Assembly (NCBI GenBank): GCA_013519935.1
Contig: JACDUA010000028.1
Coordinates: 1 to 50,354, forward strand
Length of the DNA: 50,354 nt
Origin: Ectothiorhodospiraceae bacterium WFHF3C12
GTDB taxonomy: Bacteria; Pseudomonadota; Gammaproteobacteria; Nitrococcales; Nitrococcaceae
Reading direction: 5' to 3'
The position numbers and the translations under genes are program-made. Below the pieces are notes generated by a model. It searched no databases. It was not told where the DNA came from and worked only from the letters and a program-made list of their open reading frames with translations. Positions 18,018-25,967 of this stretch are shown here, in pieces; the first letter of the stretch is position 1, and every line of letters begins with the position of its first letter.

Positions 18018-19334
18018 ATGATGAGCCCGGATGTTGCTGCCCGTGCGCTGCTTGAGCCCATCGAGACCTGCTCGCAGGATGAGCTTCGGCACATCCAGCT
18101 CGAGCGCATGCGCTGGTCACTGAATCACGCTTACCGCAACGTGCCGTTCTATCGCCAGAGCTTCGACGCGGCGGGGGTTCACCCCTCCGACCTCGTGTCG
18201 CTGGAGGATCTGGCGCGGTTCCCCTTCACGATGAAGGACGACCTGCGCGACAACTATCCCTACGGCATGTTCGCCGTTCCGCTGCGCGATGTGGTCCGCG
18301 TGCATGCATCCAGCGGCACCACCGGCCGCGCCACGGTCGTGGGCTACACCCAGAACGACATCGATACCTGGGCCAATGTCATGGCGCGCTCGATCCGCGC
18401 CGCTGGCGGGAGCTCCAACGACGTGGTCCACGTCTCCTATGGCTACGGGTTGTTCACCGGCGGCCTGGGAGCTCACTACGGCGCCGAGCGCCTCGGCTGC
18501 ACGGTAATCCCCATGTCCGGCGGTCAGACGGAAAGACAGGTCCAGCTGATCCGGGATTTCAAGCCTACGATCATCATGGTCACGCCGTCCTACATGCTTA
18601 ACATCGCCGACGAAATGGAACGCCAGGGGCTCGATCCACGGGACCACTCCCTGCGCGTGGGCATTTTCGGCGCCGAGCCCTGGACCGACGCCATGCGCTC
18701 GGAAATCGAGGAGCGGCTGGGCATCGACGCGGTAGATATCTACGGGCTTTCCGAGGTCATAGGCCCGGGTGTGGGCCAGGAATGCGTCGAGACCAAGGAC
18801 GGGCTGACGCTCTGGGAGGACCTGTTCTACCCCGAGATCATCGACCCGGAGACCGGGGCCGTCCTGCCGGACGGCGAGGAAGGCGAGCTGGTGTTCACCA
18901 GCCTCACCAAGGAAGCCATGCCGATCATCCGCTACCGGACCCGCGATCTGACCCGGCTGATGCCTGGGACCGCCCGCACGATGCGGCGCATGGACCGCAT
19001 CACGGGACGCTCCGATGACATGATGATCATTCGCGGCGTGAATGTTTTCCCGAGCCAGATCGAGGAACGGATCTGCATGCAGGGCAAGCTCGCGCCGCAT
19101 TACCAGATCCACCTGGAGCGCGACGGCCACATGGACCACATGACCATCCTGGTGGAGCCGCGCCAGGATCTGGGAACGCTGAGCACGGCGGACAGGGATG
19201 CAATCGGCCGGGACCTCCAGCACCACATCAAGTCCTACATCGGCATCTCCGCCGCGGTGAAGGTACTGGAGGCAGGCGATGTGGAGCGTTCCCAGGGCAA
19301 GGCCAAGCGCGTCGTGGACAACCGCCCCAAATAG
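18018..19334 (+). CDS. paaK: Phenylacetate-CoA ligase PaaK
   Basis: Activates phenylacetate to phenylacetyl-CoA with ATP, the entry step of the pathway. 438 residues from ATG 18018, which follows GGAGGAGGAG closely; a weaker in-frame ATG is at 17970. Motifs of the AMP-forming superfamily are HASSGTTGRATVVGYT (P-loop-like), GIFGAEPW, DIYGLSEVIGPGV and RYRTRDLTRL. The C-terminal domain has GVNVFPSQIEE and the Lys near the end in SQGKAKRVVDNRPK. N-terminal ELRHIQLERMRWSLNHAYRN is typical of PaaK. Last gene of paaGIK, followed by REP-like repeats. Confidence 0.96.
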   Translation: MMSPDVAARALLEPIETCSQDELRHIQLERMRWSLNHAYRNVPFYRQSFDAAGVHPSDLVSLEDLARFPFTMKDDLRDNYPYGMFAVPLRDVVRVHASSGTTGRATVVGYTQNDIDTWANVMARSIRAAGGSSNDVVHVSYGYGLFTGGLGAHYGAERLGCTVIPMSGGQTERQVQLIRDFKPTIIMVTPSYMLNIADEMERQGLDPRDHSLRVGIFGAEPWTDAMRSEIEERLGIDAVDIYGLSEVIGPGVGQECVETKDGLTLWEDLFYPEIIDPETGAVLPDGEEGELVFTSLTKEAMPIIRYRTRDLTRLMPGTARTMRRMDRITGRSDDMMIIRGVNVFPSQIEERICMQGKLAPHYQIHLERDGHMDHMTILVEPRQDLGTLSTADRDAIGRDLQHHIKSYIGISAAVKVLEAGDVERSQGKAKRVVDNRPK

Positions 19335-19339
19335 GGATC

Positions 19340-19470
19340 CTTCGCACGGCGAAGCCGGGCTCCCACACAACCGTGGGTGACGTTCAACCCGCGCAGGGGC
19401 CCGGCATGGCCGAGCGAACCGATCCCGCGACTACCGCGCCCCTTTCGCCCGGCGAAGCGGGGCTCCTACG
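19340..19470. repeat. Two REP-like elements at a convergent gene end
   Basis: Two copies of a ~28-base element, at 19340-19367 and 19443-19470, sharing the pattern TTCGC(A/C)CGGCGAAGC(C/G)GGGCTCC(C/T)AC. Each contains a short CTTCGC/GCGAAG stem. They lie between the convergent paaK and DUF2783 genes, in the same orientation. On the minus strand they read like the common GTAGGAGCCCGGCTTCGCC-type extragenic repeats. Confidence 0.6.
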
Positions 19471-19705
19471 GTTGCGGGGGGAGCTCCGTCTCGGAGTCCG
19501 GCCCCAGGACGTCCTCGCGGGCGACGGCCATGGCCTCCCGAAGCACCGCCAGGTCGCCAACCTGGTTACTCAGCAGGAGGATGAGCTTGGCGTTGACCAG
19601 CCGGCTCTGTGCTTCGTCCAGCCCGCGGTGCATGTCCACCAGGGCCTCGTAGAAGTCATCCGGCCGGTCGAGACGCAGCTCGATGTCGAGATGTTGCGTT
19701 TCCAT
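19466..19705 (-). CDS. DUF2783 small protein, probable partner of the flavin monooxygenase
   Basis: 79 residues from ATG 19705 (METQHLDIEL) behind GGAGAG. The sequence RPDDFYEALVDMHRGLDEA and LNAKLILLLSNQ-type core (here VNAKLILLLSNQVGDLAVL) match DUF2783, a family found next to flavin aromatic hydroxylases. It overlaps the 3' end of the monooxygenase gene by 50 nt, which implies coupled translation. In Pseudomonas putida U a small protein of similar size (MhaB) is needed for 3-hydroxyphenylacetate 6-hydroxylase activity. Equating this gene with MhaB is an inference from size and context. Confidence 0.75.
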   Translation of the reverse strand: METQHLDIELRLDRPDDFYEALVDMHRGLDEAQSRLVNAKLILLLSNQVGDLAVLREAMAVAREDVLGPDSETELPPQP

Positions 19706-21416
19706 CACCAGCTCTCCGGGGGGTTGACGCGACAGCCACACCGCCTGTCGCGCGCGTCAGCGCCTCGACCACGGCGTCCCGCTCGACGCCCCGCCATCGC
19801 GCCGCCACGTGTTGGTCCGGTCTTATCAGATAGAACGTGCCGGCCCTCGCGTCGTAGCGCTCGTGGGCCAGCCCCTCGGCGTCCACCAGGACCTGCCCGC
19901 CCTCGTCGCCGCCCTGCCCTACGAACACCCAGCGGATGGGAATGCCACCGCGCTCAAGTGCATCCAGGGCCTCCCCGTCCGCCTTCGGCATCCCGGGCTC
20001 GGCACCCAGGAAATAGACACCGGTGAATTCGCCGCCCAGGTGGTTAAGCAGCCAATCGGGGCCACCCGCGAGGCGCACGGGGGCGTCCGCGCAGGGTGCG
20101 CCCGGCACCATGCGGCCACCGAATGGGTCCCGATCGGGCGTGTTCAACGGCGACCCGGAGAGCACGGACGGCACGGAAAGGCGCCCGCTGTTCACCAGGC
20201 GCCGGGCGAAGGGGTAGCGCTCCGCCAGCATCAGCGTCGCGTCCCGAAACGACCGGCTGACCTCCCCCTTGGGGGATATGAAATCGGTGCTGCGAGTGGA
20301 GTTGAGTATGTTCTCGTCGGCGGCCGGAATCCGTTCCGCGTCGTAGCTCGCCAGCAACGATTCCGGCGCACGTCCGCCCAGGACCGCCGCGAGCTTCCAG
20401 ACCAGGTTGTCCGTATCCTGGATGCCGCTGTTGGCACCCCGGGCCCCGAAGGGCGAGACCTGGTGCGCCGCGTCGCCGGCGAAGAACACGCGCGGCAGCG
20501 GCCGGAAGCTCTCCATGCGGCGGCACTGGAAGGTGTACACGCTGACCCACTCCAGCTCGAACTCGGCATCCTCGCCCAGCATCGCGCGGATGCGGGGGAT
20601 GACGCGTTCGGGTCGCTTCTCCTCCTCGGGATCGGCGTCCCAGCCCAGCTGGAAATCGATCCGCCAGACGTTTTCCGACTGACGGTGCAGCAGTGTCGAC
20701 TGGCCCTCGTGGAACGGCGGGTCGAACCAGAACCAGCGCTCGGGCGGGAAGTCCGCCTTCATCACGACATCGGCGATGAGAAAGCGGTCCTGGAATACCT
20801 GGCCTTCGCTCTTGAACCCGAGCATGTGCCGGACGGGACTGCGGGCGCCGTCCGCGACGATGAGATAGTCGCAGGTCATCGCGTAGGGGCCGTCGGGTGT
20901 CTCCACGGTCAGATGCACGGCGGATTCACCCGGCTCCACCGCCGTGACCCGGTTCTTCCAGCGCACCTCGGTGCCCTCGAGCGCCCGGGCCCGGTCCACC
21001 AGGTACTCCTCCACGAAGTACTGCTGGAGATTGATGAATGCCGGCCTCTGGTGGCCCGCCTCCGGCAGGAGGTCGAAACGATAGACCTCGTTCTCCCGGA
21101 AGAAAACCCGGCCGAGGTTCCAGGTGACACCCTTGTCCACCATGCGCTGGCCACAGCCGAGCCGGTCGAATATCTCCAGCGTCCGCTTGGCGAAGCAGAT
21201 GGCCCGGGAGCCGATGCTCACCGTGTCGTCCTCGTCCAGCAGGACGTTGTCCACGTCATGGAGCGCCAGGTCGATGGCCGCGCTGAGACCGATCGGCCCG
21301 GCGCCGACCACGATCACGGGGTGATGGGCCGGCTGCTCGCCATCCTGATCGGGCGAACGCCGATAGGGATAGACCGGGTTTTCACGAGCCTGGACCACGT
21401 CCGGCACTCCGCTCAC
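19656..21416 (-). CDS. FAD-dependent aromatic-ring monooxygenase (MhaA/MhpA-like)
   Basis: 586 residues. Class A flavoprotein hydroxylase: GxGxxG in VIVVGAGPIGLSAAIDLAL, the DG motif in IVADGARSPVRHM, and the GD motif in FAGDAAHQVSPFGARGANSG. The C-terminal thioredoxin-like domain ends RYDARAGTFYLIRPDQHVAARW, as in phenol and 3-hydroxyphenylpropionate hydroxylases. The likely start is GTG 21416, overlapping the stop of the upstream MBL gene by 3 nt. The DUF2783 partner gene overlaps its end. In this setting ortho/para hydroxylation of a hydroxyphenylacetate to homogentisate is plausible (MhaA-like). Generic annotation as 3-(3-hydroxyphenyl)propionate hydroxylase would also fit the sequence. 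Confidence 0.85.
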   Translation of the reverse strand: MSGVPDVVQARENPVYPYRRSPDQDGEQPAHHPVIVVGAGPIGLSAAIDLALHDVDNVLLDEDDTVSIGSRAICFAKRTLEIFDRLGCGQRMVDKGVTWNLGRVFFRENEVYRFDLLPEAGHQRPAFINLQQYFVEEYLVDRARALEGTEVRWKNRVTAVEPGESAVHLTVETPDGPYAMTCDYLIVADGARSPVRHMLGFKSEGQVFQDRFLIADVVMKADFPPERWFWFDPPFHEGQSTLLHRQSENVWRIDFQLGWDADPEEEKRPERVIPRIRAMLGEDAEFELEWVSVYTFQCRRMESFRPLPRVFFAGDAAHQVSPFGARGANSGIQDTDNLVWKLAAVLGGRAPESLLASYDAERIPAADENILNSTRSTDFISPKGEVSRSFRDATLMLAERYPFARRLVNSGRLSVPSVLSGSPLNTPDRDPFGGRMVPGAPCADAPVRLAGGPDWLLNHLGGEFTGVYFLGAEPGMPKADGEALDALERGGIPIRWVFVGQGGDEGGQVLVDAEGLAHERYDARAGTFYLIRPDQHVAARWRGVERDAVVEALTRATGGVAVASTPRRAGDGNATSRHRAASRPAG

Positions 21417-22366
21417 TGACCGGCCAACGCGGCCCACATTTCGCGATCGCGTTCCGCGGTCCAGATCCGGGGATCGGGGTGTTCGCCGGACTCGTCATAG
21501 GCGCGGCTCACGTCGAAGGGCATGCAGTGTTCGAAAATCACCCAGTCGCCGTACTTCGGCGCCATGCTGGCGTAAACCTCGTCGTAGGCTTCCTTGAGGC
21601 TCTTGCCCTGTCCGCGGGCCGCCTTGACACCCTCGTAGAGGTCGGTCAGGAAGGCCTGCGTACCGCTCAACGCGGACTCCACCGTCTCCGGGGTTTTCAG
21701 TGCCTCGCCCCTGCCGGGCACCAGCTTGGCGGGGCCAAGCTCGCGCAGTCGTCCCAGCGTGTCGGGCCAGTCCCGCAGATAGGCATCGCCGGTGTAGGGC
21801 GTGGCGCCGTATTCCACCAGATCGCCGCTGTAGAGCACCTTGTCCTCGGGCAGCCAGACGATGGTGTCGCCCTTGGTATGCCCGCGGCCCACGTGCATGA
21901 TCTCCACGCGGCGATCCCCCATCCACAGGGTCATGCGGTCGTCGAAGACGATGGTCGGCCAGGTCAGACCGGGCACGGAGTCGACGCCCTGGAACAGGCG
22001 CGGGAATCGCCCCACCTCCGAGTCGTAGTCCTGCTGGCCGCGCTCCTGAATGAGCTCGTAAGTGCCGCGGCTGGCAATGACGTGGTCGGCACCGTAGGCC
22101 GAGGCCCCGAGTACGCGCACGGCATGGTAGTGGGTCAGAACCACGTACTTGATGGGCTTGTCCGTGACCTCGCGGACACGGGCGATGAGCTCCCGCGCCA
22201 TCACCGGCGTGGCCTGGGTGTCGATGACCATCACCCCGTCGTCGCCGATTATGACGCCTGAGTTCGGGTCGCCCTCCGCCGTATACGCGTAGGCGCCCTC
22301 GGCCAGTTTCTCGAACGTGATCTTCTTCGGTTCAAGATCGCCTTGTGATGCAAATTCCTTCGCCAT
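21413..22366 (-). CDS. Metallo-beta-lactamase-fold protein with an altered metal site
   Basis: 317 residues from ATG 22366 (MAKEFASQG). MBL fold: GVMVIDTQATP (strand and Asp), LTHYHAVRVLGAS (residues 78-89), HVGRGHTKGDTIVWLP, and VLYSGDLVEYGATPY. The classic HxHxDH motif reads HYHAVR, so the Asp and last His of the second zinc site are replaced by Val and Arg. The downstream His and Asp (GHTKGD, SGDL) are kept. It sits directly upstream of the monooxygenase gene with overlapping stop/start, so it probably serves the same pathway, perhaps as an esterase, lactonase or thioesterase. The substrate is unknown. Confidence 0.8.
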   Translation of the reverse strand: MAKEFASQGDLEPKKITFEKLAEGAYAYTAEGDPNSGVIIGDDGVMVIDTQATPVMARELIARVREVTDKPIKYVVLTHYHAVRVLGASAYGADHVIASRGTYELIQERGQQDYDSEVGRFPRLFQGVDSVPGLTWPTIVFDDRMTLWMGDRRVEIMHVGRGHTKGDTIVWLPEDKVLYSGDLVEYGATPYTGDAYLRDWPDTLGRLRELGPAKLVPGRGEALKTPETVESALSGTQAFLTDLYEGVKAARGQGKSLKEAYDEVYASMAPKYGDWVIFEHCMPFDVSRAYDESGEHPDPRIWTAERDREMWAALAGQ

Positions 22367-22442
22367 GGTTCGCGTACCCGCGTGTGCTGAAATGAACTGA
22401 TGGAGAAAATCGTGCGCCCGCCGTGCCGGGCGATATCGAGGG

Positions 22443-22467
22443 CGGCGGCCGCGCCAGGCGGCCGCCG
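22443..22467 (-). repeat. GC-rich hairpin downstream of the first binding-protein gene
   Basis: CGGCGGCCGC and GCGGCCGCCG form a perfect 10-bp stem around a 5-nt loop just after the stop codon at 22479. A similar hairpin follows the paralogous gene at 36839. Such structures commonly stabilise upstream binding-protein mRNA or reduce read-through. There is no T-tract. Confidence 0.5.
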
Positions 22468-22478
22468 CGGGGACGCAA

Positions 22479-23633
22479 TCAGTCGATAAGCGCCCAGTCG
22501 CCGTTGCGGATCTCCAGCATGCGGAATGCCGACAGATCCAGGCCGAGATGATCGCTGGCGGACATGTTGAACTCGCCACCGGTGCCCATGAGGCCCGAGG
22601 TGTTCTCGATGGCCTCGCGAACCGCGGCCTTGTCCGTGCTGCCGGCGCGCTCCATGGCCTCCACGGCGATCATCAGCGCGTCGTAGGCGTGTCCGCCGAA
22701 GGTGGACACGGACTGGTCGAAGTTGGACTCGAAGACCTCCTTGTAATCAACCACCACGGGCTTCTGCGGATCGTCGTCCGGCAGATCCTCGGCCACCAGC
22801 AGGGCGGCCGCCGGCAGACGGACCCCGTTGGCCGCATCGCCGGCCAGCTCGATGTAGCTCTTCGAGGCGACGCCGTGGGACTGGTAGAACGGTACCTCGA
22901 TGCCCAGCTGACGGTAGTTCTTGGTAACGATGGCCGGCCCCTGGCCGAAGCCGCAGTTGAGCACCGTATCCAGGCCATCGGCGCCCTTGATGTTGGTGAG
23001 CTGGGCGGTCATGTCCGTGTCTTTCGGGCCATAGGTCTCATCGGCGATGATCTCGACCTTGTATTCATCCGCCTGATCCAGCGCCTGCTGGCGGCAGGAC
23101 TTGCCGAAACCGCCCGTGCCCGAGATCAGCCCGACCTGGGTCAGGCCCCGGGACTGCATGTCGCCGAAGACCTTCTGAACGGCCATGCGGTCCGTATGCG
23201 GCGTCTTGAACACCCACTTCTTGACCGGATCGATGATGGGGATGCCGCCGCCGAGGGAAATGAAGGGAACGCCGTACTGCTCCGCCAACGGCACGACAGC
23301 CATCGTCGCGCCGGTCGTGCTGCCGCCGATGATGAGGTCCACCTGGTCGGCGGTGATCAGGCGCTTGGCGAACGTGCGGGCCTTGCCCGCGCTGCCGCCG
23401 TCGTCGTAGTGCACCAGCTCGAGCTGCTTGCCGAGCACACCGCCATCGGCGTTGATGCGCTCAATATACAGTTGTAGCGTCTTCAGCTCGGGATCCCCCA
23501 GAAAGGACGCCGGCCCCGTCACGGCGAGGAACGAACCAATCTTGATGGTATCCGCGGATGAAGCGGCACCGGACACCGCCAGAACGGCAACGCCGGCAAG
23601 AACGGACATCTTGCGCATGAATCTGCGGAACAT
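22479..23633 (-). CDS. ABC transporter periplasmic binding protein (branched-chain amino acid/aromatic acid type)
   Basis: 384 residues from ATG 23633 (MFRRFMRKM) behind GGAGGAG. Sec signal peptide with hydrophobic SVLAGVAVLAVSGAASSA. The mature part begins DTIKIGSFLAVTGPASFLGD, the periplasmic binding protein type 1 (LivK) fold, with GGVLGKQLELVHYDD and IIGGSTTGATMAV as ligand-site strands. Gene order (permeases, ATPases, binding protein, then aromatic genes) suggests an aromatic acid such as phenylacetate or a hydroxy derivative as ligand, by inference. It has its own promoter candidate (TTGACT-N17-TAATTT, 23802 to 23774 on the minus strand). A close paralogue is at 36839-37993. Confidence 0.9.
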   Translation of the reverse strand: MFRRFMRKMSVLAGVAVLAVSGAASSADTIKIGSFLAVTGPASFLGDPELKTLQLYIERINADGGVLGKQLELVHYDDGGSAGKARTFAKRLITADQVDLIIGGSTTGATMAVVPLAEQYGVPFISLGGGIPIIDPVKKWVFKTPHTDRMAVQKVFGDMQSRGLTQVGLISGTGGFGKSCRQQALDQADEYKVEIIADETYGPKDTDMTAQLTNIKGADGLDTVLNCGFGQGPAIVTKNYRQLGIEVPFYQSHGVASKSYIELAGDAANGVRLPAAALLVAEDLPDDDPQKPVVVDYKEVFESNFDQSVSTFGGHAYDALMIAVEAMERAGSTDKAAVREAIENTSGLMGTGGEFNMSASDHLGLDLSAFRMLEIRNGDWALID

Positions 23634-23861
23634 TGACAACTCCTCCTTCCTCACCCCTTCGGGCCTATATTTATAGTGGTTTCTCGTGATCGAGGGCCTT
23701 CGGGCGCTTCGACACCGAGCTTCAAACCATTACAAAAGCATGACTCCCTGCTTCTTGTAATGTATCAAATCAAAAATTAGTTGCCAGCAAAACTAAAGTC
23801 AAGAAGGACGGGCGCTCCGGCGCGGAGCAGCCCGGGCTGTTCGAGACGGACGTTCCGCGCC
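23634..23861. promoter_or_regulatory. Promoter region of the first binding-protein gene with candidate operators
   Basis: On the minus strand TTGACT (23802-23797), a 17-nt spacer and TAATTT (23779-23774) form a promoter candidate. A dyad TTAGTT-N8-AACTAA (23777-23796) fills the spacer. TGTATCAAAT (23761-23770) lies just downstream. The 13-mer AACTAAAGTCAAG (23791-23803 region) recurs exactly upstream of livH. A palindrome CAGCCCGGGCTG (23828-23839) follows the livF stop. Confidence 0.5.
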
Positions 23862-25190
23862 CTACATCCCCAGGTAGGCGCGCTTGACCTCCTCGTCCTC
23901 CAGCAACTCCGGACCCGGCCCGGAGAGCACGATCTCGCCGGTTTCGATGACGTACCCGTGGTCCGCCAGGCCCAGCGCGCCCGCGGCGTTCTGCTCGACG
24001 AGCAACACCGTGATGCCCTCCTCCTTGAGCCGACGAATCACGTTGAATATTTCGGCCACCAGCAGCGGCGCCAGCCCCATGGATGGCTCGTCAAGCAGCA
24101 GCACCTTGGGCTTCGCCATCAGGGCGCGCCCGATGGCGAGCATCTGCTGCTGCCCGCCGGACAGCGTCCCCGCTGCCTGGCGCCGCTTCTCGCGGAGTAT
24201 GGGAAAGAGATCGTACATCCTCTCCAGATCCGCCCGGGTCTCGGCGTTCCGCCCTCGGGTGAACGCGCCGAGCACGAGGTTGTCCTCCACGCTCATGGGC
24301 CCGAACACCTGCCGGCCCTCGGGCACCTGAGCGATCCCCTGGGCCACGCGCCGCTCGCCGGGCAGCGCGGTGATTTCTCGCCCGTCGAAGTGGATGCTGC
24401 CGCCACTGCTCGGGTGTATCCCCGATATGGTCTTCAGCAGGGTGCTCTTGCCCGCCCCATTGGCGCCGACGAGCGCCACCAGATGCCCCGCGGGGACGCT
24501 GACGTCGATACCCTTGAGCGCCTGGATGCGCCCATAGTGGCTGGTCAGGCCCCTGACCTCGAGCAGCGCCGGCGCGGCCTCGGCCGCCGGCTCCGCCGCG
24601 GCTGACTCGCGCGCGCTCAGCCCCAGGCCCAGCGGCTCCGGCGCCAGGTTGGCGATCCGGCTGTGCAGCGCGCGGAACTCCGCCTGGACCTGCTCCCCGA
24701 ACAGGGGATCGTCGTTGCGGGCGAAGGCCGCGTCGATCTCCGCCCAGTCCGCTTCCGTGAGCACCTCTCGCGCTTTGGGAATGACGTCGCGTTCCTCGCG
24801 CTTGAGGTGTTCGCGCTGGAACTCGATGTAACGCGCCAGGTCGTCGCGGAAAGCCTCGCACCCCTGGGGATAGTGCTCAACGCACTGGTCCAGGCTCTTG
24901 CGCGCCGCCTCCACCAGGCCCGGGCCTTCGTCGTGCTGACGCTCCAGCTCGTCCAGCACCTCGGCGCTTTCCGGGCTGCGCAGGCGCAGGAAGCGGAACA
25001 GGTACTGGTCCTCCTTCGGGTGGTGTACGCGGTCCGCGTAAGACTCGATGTACTCGAATATGGCGCCGAACAGCTCCGCGTCCGGAGGGCGCGCGGCCCG
25101 CTCGTACTCGGCCGCGAGCTCCTCGGCGGTGTTGAGTATCCGCCAGATCCCGTTGTGTTCCGACTGAATGACGCGTATTGCCGAAGGCAT
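23862..25190 (-). CDS. Hemerythrin-like (HHE) domain fused to LivF-type ABC ATPase
   Basis: 442 residues in one uninterrupted frame. Residues 1-165 are a four-helix HHE/hemerythrin-like domain with a full set of di-iron ligand candidates: H12, H56xxxE60, H86 and H128xxxE132. Residues ~166-207 are a flexible Ala/Glu linker. Residues 208-442 are a complete LivF-type ATPase: Walker A GANGAGKST (242-250), signature LSGGQQQ (343-349), Walker B VLLLDEP (363-369), and the LivF-type MSVEDNLVLGAF and LVEQNAAGAL. No Met lies near the domain border, so this is a true fusion, not two genes. Normal LivF is about 235 residues. The HHE part could sense O2, NO or redox and gate uptake. Follows livG by 14 nt in the same operon. 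Confidence 0.93.
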   Translation of the reverse strand: MPSAIRVIQSEHNGIWRILNTAEELAAEYERAARPPDAELFGAIFEYIESYADRVHHPKEDQYLFRFLRLRSPESAEVLDELERQHDEGPGLVEAARKSLDQCVEHYPQGCEAFRDDLARYIEFQREHLKREERDVIPKAREVLTEADWAEIDAAFARNDDPLFGEQVQAEFRALHSRIANLAPEPLGLGLSARESAAAEPAAEAAPALLEVRGLTSHYGRIQALKGIDVSVPAGHLVALVGANGAGKSTLLKTISGIHPSSGGSIHFDGREITALPGERRVAQGIAQVPEGRQVFGPMSVEDNLVLGAFTRGRNAETRADLERMYDLFPILREKRRQAAGTLSGGQQQMLAIGRALMAKPKVLLLDEPSMGLAPLLVAEIFNVIRRLKEEGITVLLVEQNAAGALGLADHGYVIETGEIVLSGPGPELLEDEEVKRAYLGM

Positions 25191-25204
25191 GGGCGAGCAC
25201 CCCG

Positions 25205-25963
25205 CTATGCTGCGCCGAGATAGGCTGAGATCACGTCCGGATTGTGGCGCACCGTTGCCGCGTCACCCTCGGCAAGCTTCTTGCCGTAGTCCAGGACGAG
25301 AATGTGATCGGAAATGTTCATCACGAGCTTCATGTCGTGCTCCACCAGCACCACCGTGACCCCGCTGTCCGCGACCTTCTTGATCAGCTCATCGATCTCG
25401 GCGGTTTCATTGGCGTTGAGCCCCGCGGCCGGCTCGTCGAGAAGCAGCAGGCGAGGCTCCGCGGCCAGCGCCCGGGCGATCTCGAGCCGCTTGAGGGCGC
25501 CGTAGGGCATGGCTGAAGCGTGAGCGTCGGCGTAGCGCTGGATGCCGACGAACTCCATGAGCTCCAGCGACCGTTCCCGGCAGGCGCGATCGCCACGCAC
25601 GACCGCGGGAAGCCGGAACAGCGACGGCAGAATCCGGCCGTTGAGGTGGAGATGGCGCCCCATCATCACGTTCTCCACGGCGCTCATGTTCATGCACACC
25701 TGGAGGTTCTGGAACGTCCGGCTCATGCCCATCGCGGCGAGCCGGTGCGACGGCATGCCGCCCACATCCCGGCCATCGAGCAGAATCCGGCCCGAGGTCG
25801 GCGTGTAGAGGCCGGTAATGAGATTGAACAGCGTGGTCTTGCCCGCCCCGTTGGGGCCTATCACCGAATGCACCGATCCGGGGCTGACCGCGAAACTCAG
25901 GTCCTGGATCGCATGCACGCCGCCAAAGGACTTCTCGAGCTTGTCGATCTCCAGCAGTGCCAT
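25205..25963 (-). CDS. livG: LivG-type ABC transporter ATP-binding protein
   Basis: 252 residues. One of two ATPases powering the importer at the inner face of the membrane. Walker A GPNGAGKTT, Q-loop SRTFQNLQV, signature MPYGALKRLEIARAL (a LivG-type variant of LSGGQ), Walker B LLLLDEPAAGL, H-loop LVEHDMKLVM. The C-terminus LAEGDAATVRHNPDVISAYLG is typical of LivG. Four nt separate it from livM. Substrate specificity is set by the binding protein and permeases, so the symbol reflects family only. Confidence 0.92.
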   Translation of the reverse strand: MALLEIDKLEKSFGGVHAIQDLSFAVSPGSVHSVIGPNGAGKTTLFNLITGLYTPTSGRILLDGRDVGGMPSHRLAAMGMSRTFQNLQVCMNMSAVENVMMGRHLHLNGRILPSLFRLPAVVRGDRACRERSLELMEFVGIQRYADAHASAMPYGALKRLEIARALAAEPRLLLLDEPAAGLNANETAEIDELIKKVADSGVTVVLVEHDMKLVMNISDHILVLDYGKKLAEGDAATVRHNPDVISAYLGAA

Positions 25964-25967
25964 CGGA

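Noticed and set aside
19809-21419. 536-codon plus-strand open frame
   Set aside because: Antisense to the flavin monooxygenase gene; no domains.
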